A stretch of 64,000 bases of DNA. Source: Fulvivirga ligni (GTDB taxonomy: Bacteria; Bacteroidota; Bacteroidia; Cytophagales; Cyclobacteriaceae). The first letter of the stretch is position 1; every line of letters starts with the position of its first letter. The stretch is taken from NCBI RefSeq assembly GCF_021389935.1, contig NZ_CP089979.1, forward strand, positions 3,701,001-3,765,000. Direction: 5' to 3'. A model generated the notes under the pieces. That model was not told the origin of the DNA. It saw only the letters and a list, made by a program, of their open reading frames with translations, and ran no database searches. The position numbers and the translations under genes were made by a program. Positions 1 through 8,479 of this stretch are shown one piece after another.

Positions 1-789
1 TTTACTCACATCTATTTTACTAAGGTGAGCGTATTTCGTTTTATACCCGAAGCCATGATCTATCTCTACATAGTTTCCGTAGCCTGTCTGAAGAGCACTT
101 TTATCTTTAATTAGAGATACCTCTCCATTACCAGTGGCATAAACCGGAGTACCGCGAGGCGCTGCGAAATCTATTCCACTGTGCATTACTCTGGCTTTAT
201 GGAAAGGGTTAATCCTCATTCCATATCCAGAGGCTAATCTTGTATGATCAGGATTGGATATCGGCTGAATAGCAGGCAACGATGAAAGTCTTTCGCTATT
301 GTCTTTAGCCAGCTGCATTATTTCATCGAATGACTGATTCTGGATGCTGGCTTTTCTTTGAAGTTTATCAATTTGCTTATAAGCACCTATTACTAAGTCC
401 TCATTTTGAAGGCCTTCTTCTATGATTTGCTTATACTTTTCTGAACCACCGTGCCCGGCTTCCCTGATTGAGGGAGATAATGGCTCGGCTTCGTATATTT
501 TTCGGTATATTTTACTGTCTCTTTCTTCAAGCGCGGCAATTACCTTGTCCACTTCAGTCATTTCGCCTTGAATTTCTCCGTAGTATTTGGCTAGCTCCTT
601 GTTTTCTTTCTTTAGGCGCTTTTCAGTGGGGGATTCGAAGTAGGTGTTATATACTAATACGAATACCATTGACATTACAAATGCTACGGCCAGGAAGCCG
701 AGCATGTTTAAAATAACGTCAGAAGTGGTAACCTTTGCTCTCTCATAGCGGCAGGTTTCTGTATCGTAGTAATATTTTATTCGGGCCAT
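1..789 (-). CDS. M23 family metallopeptidase, membrane-anchored (partial, cut by window edge)
   Basis: The reading frame runs off the left edge; 263 N-terminal residues are visible from an ATG at 789. After a short basic cytoplasmic segment there is one membrane helix at about residues 27-50, then a coiled-coil-like charged stretch (about 55-150). A peptidase M23 (LytM-type) domain follows, with the zinc motif HSGID (H..D) and the conserved YAHLSK segment; the final HxH ligand motif lies outside the window. This is the usual architecture of Bacteroidota cell-wall endopeptidases that cut peptidoglycan cross-links in the periplasm. It is divergent from alaS across a 151-bp gap. The family call is firm; substrate bond and cellular role are inferred. 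Confidence 0.9.
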   Translation of the reverse strand, partial: MARIKYYYDTETCRYERAKVTTSDVILNMLGFLAVAFVMSMVFVLVYNTYFESPTEKRLKKENKELAKYYGEIQGEMTEVDKVIAALEERDSKIYRKIYEAEPLSPSIREAGHGGSEKYKQIIEEGLQNEDLVIGAYKQIDKLQRKASIQNQSFDEIMQLAKDNSERLSSLPAIQPISNPDHTRLASGYGMRINPFHKARVMHSGIDFAAPRGTPVYATGNGEVSLIKDKSALQTGYGNYVEIDHGFGYKTKYAHLSKIDVSK

Positions 790-940
790 TATTATCTAAG
801 CTAAAAACTACTATTTTTGTGCACCGCAGTGGGCTAATAGTTAAAAACAAACAGTTTAGAGCTTTGGTTTAGCTGCAATATATTAATTTTCTTGAATAAT
901 ACGCTTTCGGCGGCAAAAATATCAAATTTTTTAACAATCA

Positions 941-3562
941 ATGGATTCTAGGTCAATAAGGAACAAGTTTCTCGAATTTTTTAAGCAAAAAGGACATCAA
1001 ATAGTTCCTTCTGCTCCAATGGTAAACAAGAATGATCCTACATTAATGTTTACTAATGCTGGTATGAACCAGTTTAAGGACTATTTTCTGGGTAATAAGA
1101 AGCCGCCTTATTTAAGAGCGGCCGATACGCAGAAATGTCTTAGAGTTTCTGGAAAGCATAATGACCTGGAAGAGGTAGGTTTGGATACTTACCACCATAC
1201 CATGTTTGAGATGTTGGGCAACTGGTCTTTTGGCGATTATTTTAAAAAGGATGCTATTGCCTGGGCCTGGGAGCTACTTACAGAGGAATATGGACTACCC
1301 AAAGAGAGATTATATGTAACCGTTTTTGGAGGCGATGAAGGTGATAAGCTGGATGTTGACCAGGAAGCATACGATTTTTGGGCAGAGATAATTGATAAGG
1401 AGAGAATCCTTTACGGATCCAAAAAAGATAACTTCTGGGAAATGGGAGATACAGGGCCCTGCGGACCTTGTTCTGAAATTCATATCGACCTAAGACCAGA
1501 TGATGAGATTATAAAAACTCCTGGTAAAGACCTTGTTAATGAGGATCATCCATTAGTAGTGGAGATTTGGAATCTGGTATTTATGGAGTTTAATCGCCAG
1601 GCTTCTGGTGAGTTGGTAAGTCTTCCTGCCAAGCACGTAGATACAGGTATGGGCTTTGAAAGGCTTTGTATGGCTATTCAAAAGAAGACATCTAACTATG
1701 ATACTGATGTATTTACACCACTTATACAGTATATAGCAGATAAGGCAGGCATCACATATGGTGTTGATAGAACTAATGATATTGCTGTAAGAGTAATTGC
1801 AGATCACGTGAGAGCGATTTCTTTCGCTATTGCCGATGGTCAGTTGCCATCTAACACTGGTGCGGGCTATGTGATCAGAAGAATATTGAGAAGGGCTGTG
1901 CGTTATGGCTACACCTTCTTAAAGCAGGATTCTCCTTTTATATATGAGCTAGTTGCCATTTTGGTAAAGCAGTTTGATGGCGTATTCCCCGAGCTTAAAG
2001 CGCAGCAGGATTTTGTAGCTAAAGTAATAGAGCAGGAAGAAGCATCATTCTTAAGAACGCTGGAGAACGGGTTGAAAAAGCTTGATGGCGTAACTGAGCA
2101 AATGAAAGAAAAAGGTGCTCAGGTAATTGAAGGGAAAGTGGCCTTTGAACTATACGATACTTACGGCTTTCCATTAGATCTTACTTCACTTATAGCCAGA
2201 GAAAATGGATTTTCTGTCGACGAAGCTGGTTTTGCCGATGAAATGCAGGTTCAGAAATCAAGATCTAAGGCCGATGCCGCAAAGGAAACGGGAGATTGGA
2301 ATGTAGTTACTGAGGGTGAAGATGTAGAGTTCATCGGATATGACTATCTGGAAAGCAAGTGCCGTATTTTAAAATATAGAACTATAAAGCAAAAAGGTAA
2401 AGACATTTACCAACTTGTGCTGGATAAAACACCTTTCTATGCAGAAAGCGGTGGTCAGGTAGGAGATAAGGGATACATAGAGGCTGATGGAGAAAAGGTA
2501 TTTGTGATTGATACCAAAAAAGAAAATGACCTTATCATCCATATTACTGATCGTCTGCCGAAGAATATGGAGTCTGAGTTTGAGGCGATTGTAAACGTAG
2601 GAAAGCGAGAGCTTACTATGAATAATCACTCTGCTACTCACTTACTTCATGCTGCTTTAAGACAAGTTTTAGGAAGTCATGTGGAGCAAAGGGGTTCATT
2701 GGTGAACTCAGAAATTCTTCGTTTTGACTTTTCTCACTTTCAGAAAATGACAACGGAGGAGATCAAGCAGGTTGAAGCCATTGTAAATAGCAAGATCCGT
2801 GAGAATATTCAGTTAGACGAAAGCCGCAATGTGCCTATCGAAGAGGCTAAAAGTCTTGGTGCTATGGCGCTTTTTGGTGAGAAATATGGTGATTTCGTAA
2901 GGGTTATTACTTTTGATAAAGATTACTCTGTTGAACTGTGTGGGGGTACTCACGTAAAATCAACAGGAAGCATAGGCTTATTTAAGATAATCTCAGAAGG
3001 CTCTGTTGCAGCCGGAGTGAGAAGGGTAGAGGCGATAACTTCTGTGGCGGCTGAGCAGTATGTAAATGAGCAGCTGGATCTGATGGAAGAGGTAAAAGAG
3101 CTATTGAAAAACCCTAAAGATTTAAAATCTGCTATTTCAGGTCTGATTGAGCAAAGAAATAAGCTTGAAAAAGACATTGAAGCGCTTCATGCGGGTGAAA
3201 CTCAGAAGCTTAAGCAAGATCTTATAGCTCAGGTGAAAGCCGAAAATGGAGCACAGGTGCTTATTCAAAAAGTAAAATTACCTGCTGGTGATGCACTTAA
3301 GACTCTGTCTTTTGAATTGAAAAACGAAGTTGAAAATCTATTTATGGTGCTTGCGGCTGATATTGAGGGCAAACCTCAAATTTCAGTGGTAGTGTCTGAA
3401 GCTTTGATTCAAGATAAAGGCCTTAATGCAGGAAATATAGTAAGAGAGCTGGCTAAAGAAATTAAAGGCGGTGGCGGAGGTCAACCGTTTTTTGCAACAG
3501 CTGGTGGAAAAGATATCTCAGGGCTTGATAATGTTTTGGCGAAAGCGCGTGAGATTATTTAA
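941..3562 (+). CDS. alaS: Alanine--tRNA ligase
   Basis: The 873-residue protein has full-length bacterial AlaRS architecture: class II catalytic core (1-~250), tRNA-recognition domain, editing domain (about 550-700) and C-terminal C-Ala domain ending in a glycine-rich GGGGGQP segment. The editing-site zinc ligands are visible as H563 and H567 (in NHSATH) and C667 and H671 (in CGGTH). It charges tRNA(Ala) and hydrolyses mischarged Ser/Gly-tRNA(Ala) in the cytoplasm. It heads a tight same-strand run with gatB, which begins 9 bp after its stop. Nothing is truncated. Start is the ATG at 941, which gives the family's normal N-terminus. Confidence 0.98.
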   Translation: MDSRSIRNKFLEFFKQKGHQIVPSAPMVNKNDPTLMFTNAGMNQFKDYFLGNKKPPYLRAADTQKCLRVSGKHNDLEEVGLDTYHHTMFEMLGNWSFGDYFKKDAIAWAWELLTEEYGLPKERLYVTVFGGDEGDKLDVDQEAYDFWAEIIDKERILYGSKKDNFWEMGDTGPCGPCSEIHIDLRPDDEIIKTPGKDLVNEDHPLVVEIWNLVFMEFNRQASGELVSLPAKHVDTGMGFERLCMAIQKKTSNYDTDVFTPLIQYIADKAGITYGVDRTNDIAVRVIADHVRAISFAIADGQLPSNTGAGYVIRRILRRAVRYGYTFLKQDSPFIYELVAILVKQFDGVFPELKAQQDFVAKVIEQEEASFLRTLENGLKKLDGVTEQMKEKGAQVIEGKVAFELYDTYGFPLDLTSLIARENGFSVDEAGFADEMQVQKSRSKADAAKETGDWNVVTEGEDVEFIGYDYLESKCRILKYRTIKQKGKDIYQLVLDKTPFYAESGGQVGDKGYIEADGEKVFVIDTKKENDLIIHITDRLPKNMESEFEAIVNVGKRELTMNNHSATHLLHAALRQVLGSHVEQRGSLVNSEILRFDFSHFQKMTTEEIKQVEAIVNSKIRENIQLDESRNVPIEEAKSLGAMALFGEKYGDFVRVITFDKDYSVELCGGTHVKSTGSIGLFKIISEGSVAAGVRRVEAITSVAAEQYVNEQLDLMEEVKELLKNPKDLKSAISGLIEQRNKLEKDIEALHAGETQKLKQDLIAQVKAENGAQVLIQKVKLPAGDALKTLSFELKNEVENLFMVLAADIEGKPQISVVVSEALIQDKGLNAGNIVRELAKEIKGGGGGQPFFATAGGKDISGLDNVLAKAREII

Positions 3563-3571
3563 TTTGGTAAC

Positions 3572-5044
3572 ATGTTAGATCAATCAATAAGAGATAAGTA
3601 TACCGCGGTTATAGGGCTTGAAGTGCATGCGCAGCTAGCCACCAATACTAAGATATACAATACTGACTCTAATTCTTTCGGAGACAACCCTAATACAAAT
3701 ATTAGTGTTATTACACTAGGGCACCCTGGCACACTTCCAAAGCTGAATAAAAAGGTGGTGGAATATGCTATTAAGATGGGACTGGCCTGTAATTGCAATA
3801 TTAGCAGGGAACAGATCTTTGATAGAAAAAACTACTTCTACCCGGATCTTCCTAAAGGATATCAGCTTACTCAGGATAGAACTCCTATTTGTATGCAGGG
3901 ACATGTAACTGTTTTCCCTAAAAATGGAGAAAAGAGGGATATTCCTTTGAATAGAATTCATATTGAAGAAGATGCTGGTAAATCTATTCACCTTGAAGGT
4001 GAAACAGATACTCTGGTAGATTTTAACAGGGCAGGAGTTCCTCTTATTGAAATTGTAACTGAACCAGCCATTGCTACATCTGATGAAGCGGCCTCTTTTT
4101 TAACCGAAGTTAGAAAGCTGGTACGTTACCTGGATGTTTGTGATGGTAACATGGAAGAAGGTTCTATGCGTTGCGATGCTAACATCTCGGTGATGTTAAA
4201 CGGCTCTACCACTTTGGGTAAGAAGATAGAGGTAAAGAACATGAACTCTATCCGAAATGTACAAAGAGCCATTGATCATGAAATTGTAAGACAGATCATT
4301 GAGATAGAAAAGGGAAACCAGATTGCCTCAGAAACCAGAACCTTTGATGCTGCCACAGGCACTACTGCTGGCATGCGTACTAAAGAAGAACTTAACGACT
4401 ATAGATATTTTCCTGATCCGGATCTCAGCCCTCTTCATGTGAGTGAAGAATGGTTAAATGCTATAAAGGCATCTATGCCTAGCTTGCCTAATGAGCTTCT
4501 GGAGAAATATATTAAGGAGTATCAACTCCCAGAATATGATGCTCAGGTACTTACAGATAGTAAGGAGATAGCTTTGTATTTTGAAAAGGTTTGTGCTCAG
4601 ACATCTAATTTCAAAGCCGCTTCTAACTGGATGATGGGACCTGTAAAGTCATATCTGAATGACTCTTCGGGTAATATCAATGATTTAACTTTATCTCCAG
4701 AGCAGCTGGCTGAGATTATTGGTCTGGTAGATGATAGCAAGGTGAGTTTTTCCGCTGCCAGCCAGCGTCTCTTTCCAGCTATGATAAAGGCTAACGGTAA
4801 GTCTGCACTGCAAGTGGCAGAGGAACTAAATCTCATTCAGGACAGTAATAGTGATTCTATTGGTGGCGTAATTGATGAGGTACTGGAAGCCAATCCGGAT
4901 GAAGTGGCAGCCTACAGGAAAGGTCGTAAAAATCTTCTGGGAATGTTTATGGGTGAGGTAATGAAGAAAAGTAATGGAAAGGTAGACCCTAAACTAGCTA
5001 ATCAACTTTTAAGAAATAAGCTTGAAGAAGCTGTAAAACCATAA
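3572..5044 (+). CDS. gatB: Aspartyl/glutamyl-tRNA(Asn/Gln) amidotransferase subunit B
   Basis: The 490-residue protein matches GatB at normal length, with the signature DFNRAGVPLIEI and the downstream VCDGNMEEGSMRCDAN segment of the kinase-like cradle, then a helical and YqeY-type tail (about 340-490). GatB is the tRNA-binding, ATP-activating subunit of GatCAB, which converts Glu-tRNA(Gln) or Asp-tRNA(Asn) to the amidated form. gatA and gatC are not in this window. The gene lies 9 bp after alaS and 6 bp before the next ORF, so co-transcription is likely. Because a GlnRS gene is also present (41548-43587), its job here may be Asn-tRNA formation or redundancy; that is inference. Confidence 0.97.
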   Translation: MLDQSIRDKYTAVIGLEVHAQLATNTKIYNTDSNSFGDNPNTNISVITLGHPGTLPKLNKKVVEYAIKMGLACNCNISREQIFDRKNYFYPDLPKGYQLTQDRTPICMQGHVTVFPKNGEKRDIPLNRIHIEEDAGKSIHLEGETDTLVDFNRAGVPLIEIVTEPAIATSDEAASFLTEVRKLVRYLDVCDGNMEEGSMRCDANISVMLNGSTTLGKKIEVKNMNSIRNVQRAIDHEIVRQIIEIEKGNQIASETRTFDAATGTTAGMRTKEELNDYRYFPDPDLSPLHVSEEWLNAIKASMPSLPNELLEKYIKEYQLPEYDAQVLTDSKEIALYFEKVCAQTSNFKAASNWMMGPVKSYLNDSSGNINDLTLSPEQLAEIIGLVDDSKVSFSAASQRLFPAMIKANGKSALQVAEELNLIQDSNSDSIGGVIDEVLEANPDEVAAYRKGRKNLLGMFMGEVMKKSNGKVDPKLANQLLRNKLEEAVKP

Positions 5045-5050
5045 AACTTT

Positions 5051-6193
5051 ATGAATAAAGCATTTTTAATTTCTCTATTGTCTATAATTTGTGCCTGCTC
5101 TGGAGCTACTCAGGGAGAAAATGAAGGAGGTGATAAAACCATCACCATTTCTGGAACTGTTGGCTATCCTCAAACGGGGAGCATTATTCTAGAGAAATTC
5201 ACTGAGAACAGAACAGTGCCTATAGATACGATTACTTTAAAAGAAGATAATTCTTACAGCACACAAGTAGATGTAGAAGCAGCAGGCTATTATCGTCTTA
5301 ACTTTTATAACATACAGCTAATTCCATTAATACTCGATGATGAGAACATACAGGTAAATGTTGATGGAAATAACCCAAGAGGCTTTAAAGAAGTAAAGGG
5401 TTCCAGCGATCATGACTTTATTGAGGATACTCAGAAAATGTTTCAGGACTTTCAGGCTACCAGTGAGGTTCAAGCTATCAATCAGCAGTTTATGGAAGCT
5501 CAACAGGCTGGTGATGAGGAGAAGATCAATTCGTTAAGAGATGATTACTTAAAGCTTGATGTAAAGTTTAAAGAGAAACTGATGGCTAAAATAGATAGCA
5601 TGGGAGCCTCTTTGGGTGTGGTTGAGATTTTAAGAAGTGGAAACTTCCTTGATAAGGATAAACATATGGATTTCTATACCTCTTATGCTGAGCTTTTGAA
5701 AAAGGAAATGCCAAACTCTCCAGTTGCTCAGGATTTTGTTAAGACCGTAGAAAATTCTAAGAAATTGGCTATCGGTCAGGTTGCTCCGGATATTGCTTTA
5801 CCAAACCCTGATGGTGAGATTGTGAAATTATCTTCTCTAAGAGGTAAATACGTGTTGGTTGACTTCTGGGCAAAATGGTGCGGACCTTGTAGAAGAGAAA
5901 ACCCTAATGTGGTAAGACTTTATAACAAGTATAATGACAAAGGCTTTGAGGTATATGGTGTTTCTTTAGACAGAAAAAGAGAAGACTGGCTACAAGCCAT
6001 AGAGCAGGATGGCCTGCACTGGACTCAGGTTTCTGATCTTAAATACTGGAACTCTGATGCCGCCAAGCTTTATAATATCAGTGCTATTCCTTTTGCTGTT
6101 CTGTTAGATCCTGATGGTGTTATCATCGGTAAGAATTTGAGAGGCAGAGAGTTAGAGGTTAAGTTAGAAGAGATTTTCAATAACGAGGGTTAA
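5051..6193 (+). CDS. DUF4369/TlpA-like thioredoxin-fold lipoprotein
   Basis: The 380-residue protein begins with a lipoprotein signal (residues 1-16, lipobox IICAC). A beta-rich DUF4369-type domain (about 25-130), a helical linker, and a C-terminal AhpC/TSA-TlpA thioredoxin domain (about 238-378) follow. The redox motif WCGPC is present with cysteines C277 and C280. This arrangement is common in Bacteroidota, where such proteins act as envelope thiol-disulfide oxidoreductases that reduce secreted or cytochrome c substrates; the substrate here is unknown. It lies 6 bp after gatB and 9 bp before the next ORF, within the alaS run. Confidence 0.9.
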   Translation: MNKAFLISLLSIICACSGATQGENEGGDKTITISGTVGYPQTGSIILEKFTENRTVPIDTITLKEDNSYSTQVDVEAAGYYRLNFYNIQLIPLILDDENIQVNVDGNNPRGFKEVKGSSDHDFIEDTQKMFQDFQATSEVQAINQQFMEAQQAGDEEKINSLRDDYLKLDVKFKEKLMAKIDSMGASLGVVEILRSGNFLDKDKHMDFYTSYAELLKKEMPNSPVAQDFVKTVENSKKLAIGQVAPDIALPNPDGEIVKLSSLRGKYVLVDFWAKWCGPCRRENPNVVRLYNKYNDKGFEVYGVSLDRKREDWLQAIEQDGLHWTQVSDLKYWNSDAAKLYNISAIPFAVLLDPDGVIIGKNLRGRELEVKLEEIFNNEG

Positions 6194-6202
6194 TAAGGCC
6201 AG

Positions 6203-7399
6203 GTGGCGCCTTTAAAAAACTTTAAGCAAGAGCCGAATATTAAGATTATTCATCTAAGTATTTTATCAATACTTTATTTGGCTCTTGCTTTTTTCCTTTT
6301 TCACCAGTTAGGTGTAAAATATGTAAATGACACCCACCGCTATCTTGATTATGCCACTCGGCTCAAATCAGGATTTCAGATAGATGAGCATAACATCTGG
6401 TACATTTCTTATGTATTCTTCATTTACCTGCTAAGAGCCATTTCGGGCTCTGATAATTATCTGGTCATTATCCTGGCTCAATACTTTCTTGGTTGTTTGG
6501 CGTGTCTTAGTCTTTATCAAACAGCATATCGAATCTTTAACAACAGGTGGGCCGGTTTTACGGCAGCATTATTATATATTAGCTTCTATGAGGTGATGAG
6601 CTGGCATTCTTATTTATTGTGTGAGTCTCTTTATGTAAGCTTAGTTTGCTTCTCCCTGTTCTTCCTGAGTCATACTGTACATCGTAGATCAATCATTTCG
6701 GGGTGTCTTACAACAGTGTTCATAATATTAACATGTTTTGCTAAGCCCACAGGCATTGCATTAGTTGCTGCGGTTGTAGCCGTGCTGATTTATCAACTAT
6801 GGATAAAAGAGAAACGTAAGTATGTAAAATGGCCTCTTGCAATACTTGGTGCAGGGATAGTTTTGTATGCTGCCAACACCATGCTTTACACCTTCAACTT
6901 CATAGGAGATTATGAAACAGGTGAAATTATATATGCCATTGGTACTGTTCCATATCAGGAGGAGTTTAAGTATTTAATGATCACGGTGCCGAGTCACCTG
7001 AATTTGCCTGAAGATAACTGGCCGCCTCTTTTCCAAATGGTTTACTTCATAGTAGCAAATCTCTGGTATTTTCTAAAACTGTTTTTCATTAAAGCTTTTT
7101 ACTTTTTAGCTCATTTTAGGCCATATTGGTCGTGGAAACATAATATCTATGCAGTAGGTTTTCTAGGTGCAATCTACTTTTTTACATTTCGAGCCTTTAG
7201 CTATCAACTTCCGAAGAAGGTGATGATTTTTTGTTGTGTTTATGTTCTAGTACACATCATGAGCGTTGGTTTTACAACAGTAGATTGGGATGGTCGGTTT
7301 TTAATGCCGGTTCTACCTGTGCTTTTTATTCTGGCTTCTCAGCCCCTTATAGCCTTTATAAGTCGCTCTTTGCTAAGAGATAAGTCGGAAATGTTATAG
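6203..7399 (+). CDS. GT-C-type integral membrane glycosyltransferase-like protein
   Basis: The 398-residue protein has about ten hydrophobic helices. An acidic, aromatic loop after helix 1 (residues 37-50, with NDTHRYLDYA) is the expected catalytic loop of ArnT/PMT-like GT-C enzymes, which use polyprenyl-phosphate sugars. The family call rests on topology and this loop only, so acceptor and sugar are unknown. The start is a GTG at 6203, 9 bp after the upstream stop; no in-frame ATG lies near it. It is the last gene of the alaS-gatB run. A GTCGG motif is embedded in its last codons (7384-7388). Confidence 0.7.
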   Translation: MAPLKNFKQEPNIKIIHLSILSILYLALAFFLFHQLGVKYVNDTHRYLDYATRLKSGFQIDEHNIWYISYVFFIYLLRAISGSDNYLVIILAQYFLGCLACLSLYQTAYRIFNNRWAGFTAALLYISFYEVMSWHSYLLCESLYVSLVCFSLFFLSHTVHRRSIISGCLTTVFIILTCFAKPTGIALVAAVVAVLIYQLWIKEKRKYVKWPLAILGAGIVLYAANTMLYTFNFIGDYETGEIIYAIGTVPYQEEFKYLMITVPSHLNLPEDNWPPLFQMVYFIVANLWYFLKLFFIKAFYFLAHFRPYWSWKHNIYAVGFLGAIYFFTFRAFSYQLPKKVMIFCCVYVLVHIMSVGFTTVDWDGRFLMPVLPVLFILASQPLIAFISRSLLRDKSEML

Positions 7400-7415
7400 T
7401 CAAATCCTCAGCCTT

Positions 7416-7480
7416 GTCGGTAATGTGTAAGCCTTTGGCGGATTAGTTCTAATAATTGGTGGCAGGTCCTTTTACCTTTG
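7416..7480 (+). promoter_or_regulatory. Promoter A: two 21-bp-phased half-sites plus TACCTTTG -7 box
   Basis: Two half-sites of the form G(T/G)CGG-W4-GT(G/T) start at 7416 and 7437, exactly 21 bp apart. The second GGCGG ends 31 bp before a Bacteroidota -7 box TACCTTTG (7473-7480). No TTG lies at the expected -33 position, as expected of an activator-dependent promoter. The same arrangement recurs at 13087-13151 and 15069-15134. The -7 box ends 26 bp before the ATG of the 31-codon ORF at 7507. A further GTCGGAAAT at 7384 lies 32 bp upstream, inside the preceding gene. Confidence 0.65.
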
Positions 7481-7506
7481 TAATATCATTTAAAGTTTGG
7501 TTTATC

Positions 7507-7602
7507 ATGAAATTCAAATTTGATTTTCGAGAATTGCTAAAATCTATGGCTGTACTTTTAGTGCTTGTCATAGGATTGCTTGTTTCAAGGGGTGGGTTTT
7601 AA
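7507..7602 (+). CDS. Small single-helix membrane protein, 31 aa
   Basis: This short ORF opens with ATG at 7507 and encodes 31 residues: a mixed-charge N-terminus (MKFKFDFRELLKS) and a single hydrophobic segment of about 15 residues, ending SRGGF. It fits a small inner-membrane peptide. Support comes from context: a good TACCTTTG -7 box ends 26 bp upstream, with the two-half-site operator motif shared with the fadD-like and COG4315-type genes, and a strong inverted repeat follows it. I do not recognise a family. It could still be a chance ORF; translation is unproven. Confidence 0.45.
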   Translation: MKFKFDFRELLKSMAVLLVLVIGLLVSRGGF

Positions 7603-7624
7603 GCTAAATCCTTAATCAACCTGG

Positions 7625-7696
7625 GCAAGTGCTGCTTTTTACCTAGTGTTTGATGTCTTCAAACATGAGTGTTCTTAGGTAAATGCAGTGCTTTGC
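7625..7696 (+). terminator. Long imperfect inverted repeat, likely terminator of the 31-aa ORF
   Basis: The 72-bp imperfect inverted repeat has a central stem TTTACCTA (7638-7645) pairing with TAGGTAAA (7676-7683), flanked by weaker outer arms (GCAA.. at 7625, ..TTGC to 7696). A T-run follows on the + strand (7697-7701). It sits between two converging genes and probably stops transcription from the promoter at 7473; the opposite strand lacks a U-run. Confidence 0.55.
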
Positions 7697-7699
7697 TTT

Positions 7700-8470
7700 T
7701 TATGAATCTGCCCATTCCTTGAAATGAGATACCTTTTTCTTACTGATGATTATCTGATCAGCAGCTTCAGGATTTACTTTTATTAATAGACGGCCATTGA
7801 AATAGTTTTCAATTTCTTTTATGGCAGGTCTTGACATCAAGTATTGCCTGTTTATTCTGTAGAATCTATTGGGGTCTAGGTCATTTTCAAGCTGATCCAG
7901 GTAATAGTCCACCAGATATTCTTGTCCGCTATGGGTGACTATGAATGTGCCTTTTTCCTTCACATAGCAATAGGCTACATCACTGACATCTACCAGCACC
8001 ATTTTTTGCTTATAATTAACCAAGAAACTAGACTTATAACTTTTAGGAACGAATGAGCTTACTATAGCCTTTATTTCGTCCAATTCATAGGCCTTAGATT
8101 TGTTATGCTGCTTTAAAAATCTTTCTAAAGCACTATGGAGATCCTCCTTTTGTATTGGCTTAATGAGATAATCAATACCGTTGACCTTAATGGCCTGCAG
8201 CACATAATGCTCATAGGTAGAAGTAAATATAATGGGTATTTCTACAGTGATGCTTTTGAAAATATCGAAACTAACACCATCAGGAAGCTGAATATCCATG
8301 ATGACCAGGTCTGTTTTTGGGTCAGACTTAAAGTATTGAATAGCAGCACTTAAGGTTGAAATTTCCTTTTGAATGCGAAATTCGGCAAGGTCAGATTCTT
8401 GTAAAAGGGATTTTAAATGTTCCAGTTCATCTGGTTTGTCTTCAATAATGGTGAGGTTTATCTCATTCAT
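7700..8470 (-). CDS. LytTR-family response regulator
   Basis: The 256-residue protein has an N-terminal receiver domain (1-125) with the acidic pocket at E10/D11, phosphoacceptor D59 in VIMDIQLPDG, S/T84 region and K104 in LIKPI. A LytTR DNA-binding domain (about 148-250) carries the typical RINRQYLM segment. It should be phosphorylated by the histidine kinase encoded just upstream on the same strand (9-bp gap) and regulate transcription. Its targets are not evident. LytTR sites are usually direct repeats with about 21-bp spacing too, so this regulator must be considered as an alternative binder of the phased sites near 7416, 13066 and 15027. Confidence 0.92.
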   Translation of the reverse strand: MNEINLTIIEDKPDELEHLKSLLQESDLAEFRIQKEISTLSAAIQYFKSDPKTDLVIMDIQLPDGVSFDIFKSITVEIPIIFTSTYEHYVLQAIKVNGIDYLIKPIQKEDLHSALERFLKQHNKSKAYELDEIKAIVSSFVPKSYKSSFLVNYKQKMVLVDVSDVAYCYVKEKGTFIVTHSGQEYLVDYYLDQLENDLDPNRFYRINRQYLMSRPAIKEIENYFNGRLLIKVNPEAADQIIISKKKVSHFKEWADS

Positions 8471-8479
8471 CTCAGTAGG

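Noticed and set aside
468-716. 82-codon open frame on the + strand near the left edge
   Set aside because: It overlaps the well-supported M23 peptidase frame on the opposite strand, whose domain motifs read through the whole region.
914-921. TATTTTTG on the minus strand as the M23 peptidase promoter
   Set aside because: It matches TAnnTTTG, but no TTG lies at 19-20 bp, and A/T-rich sequence gives such matches often.
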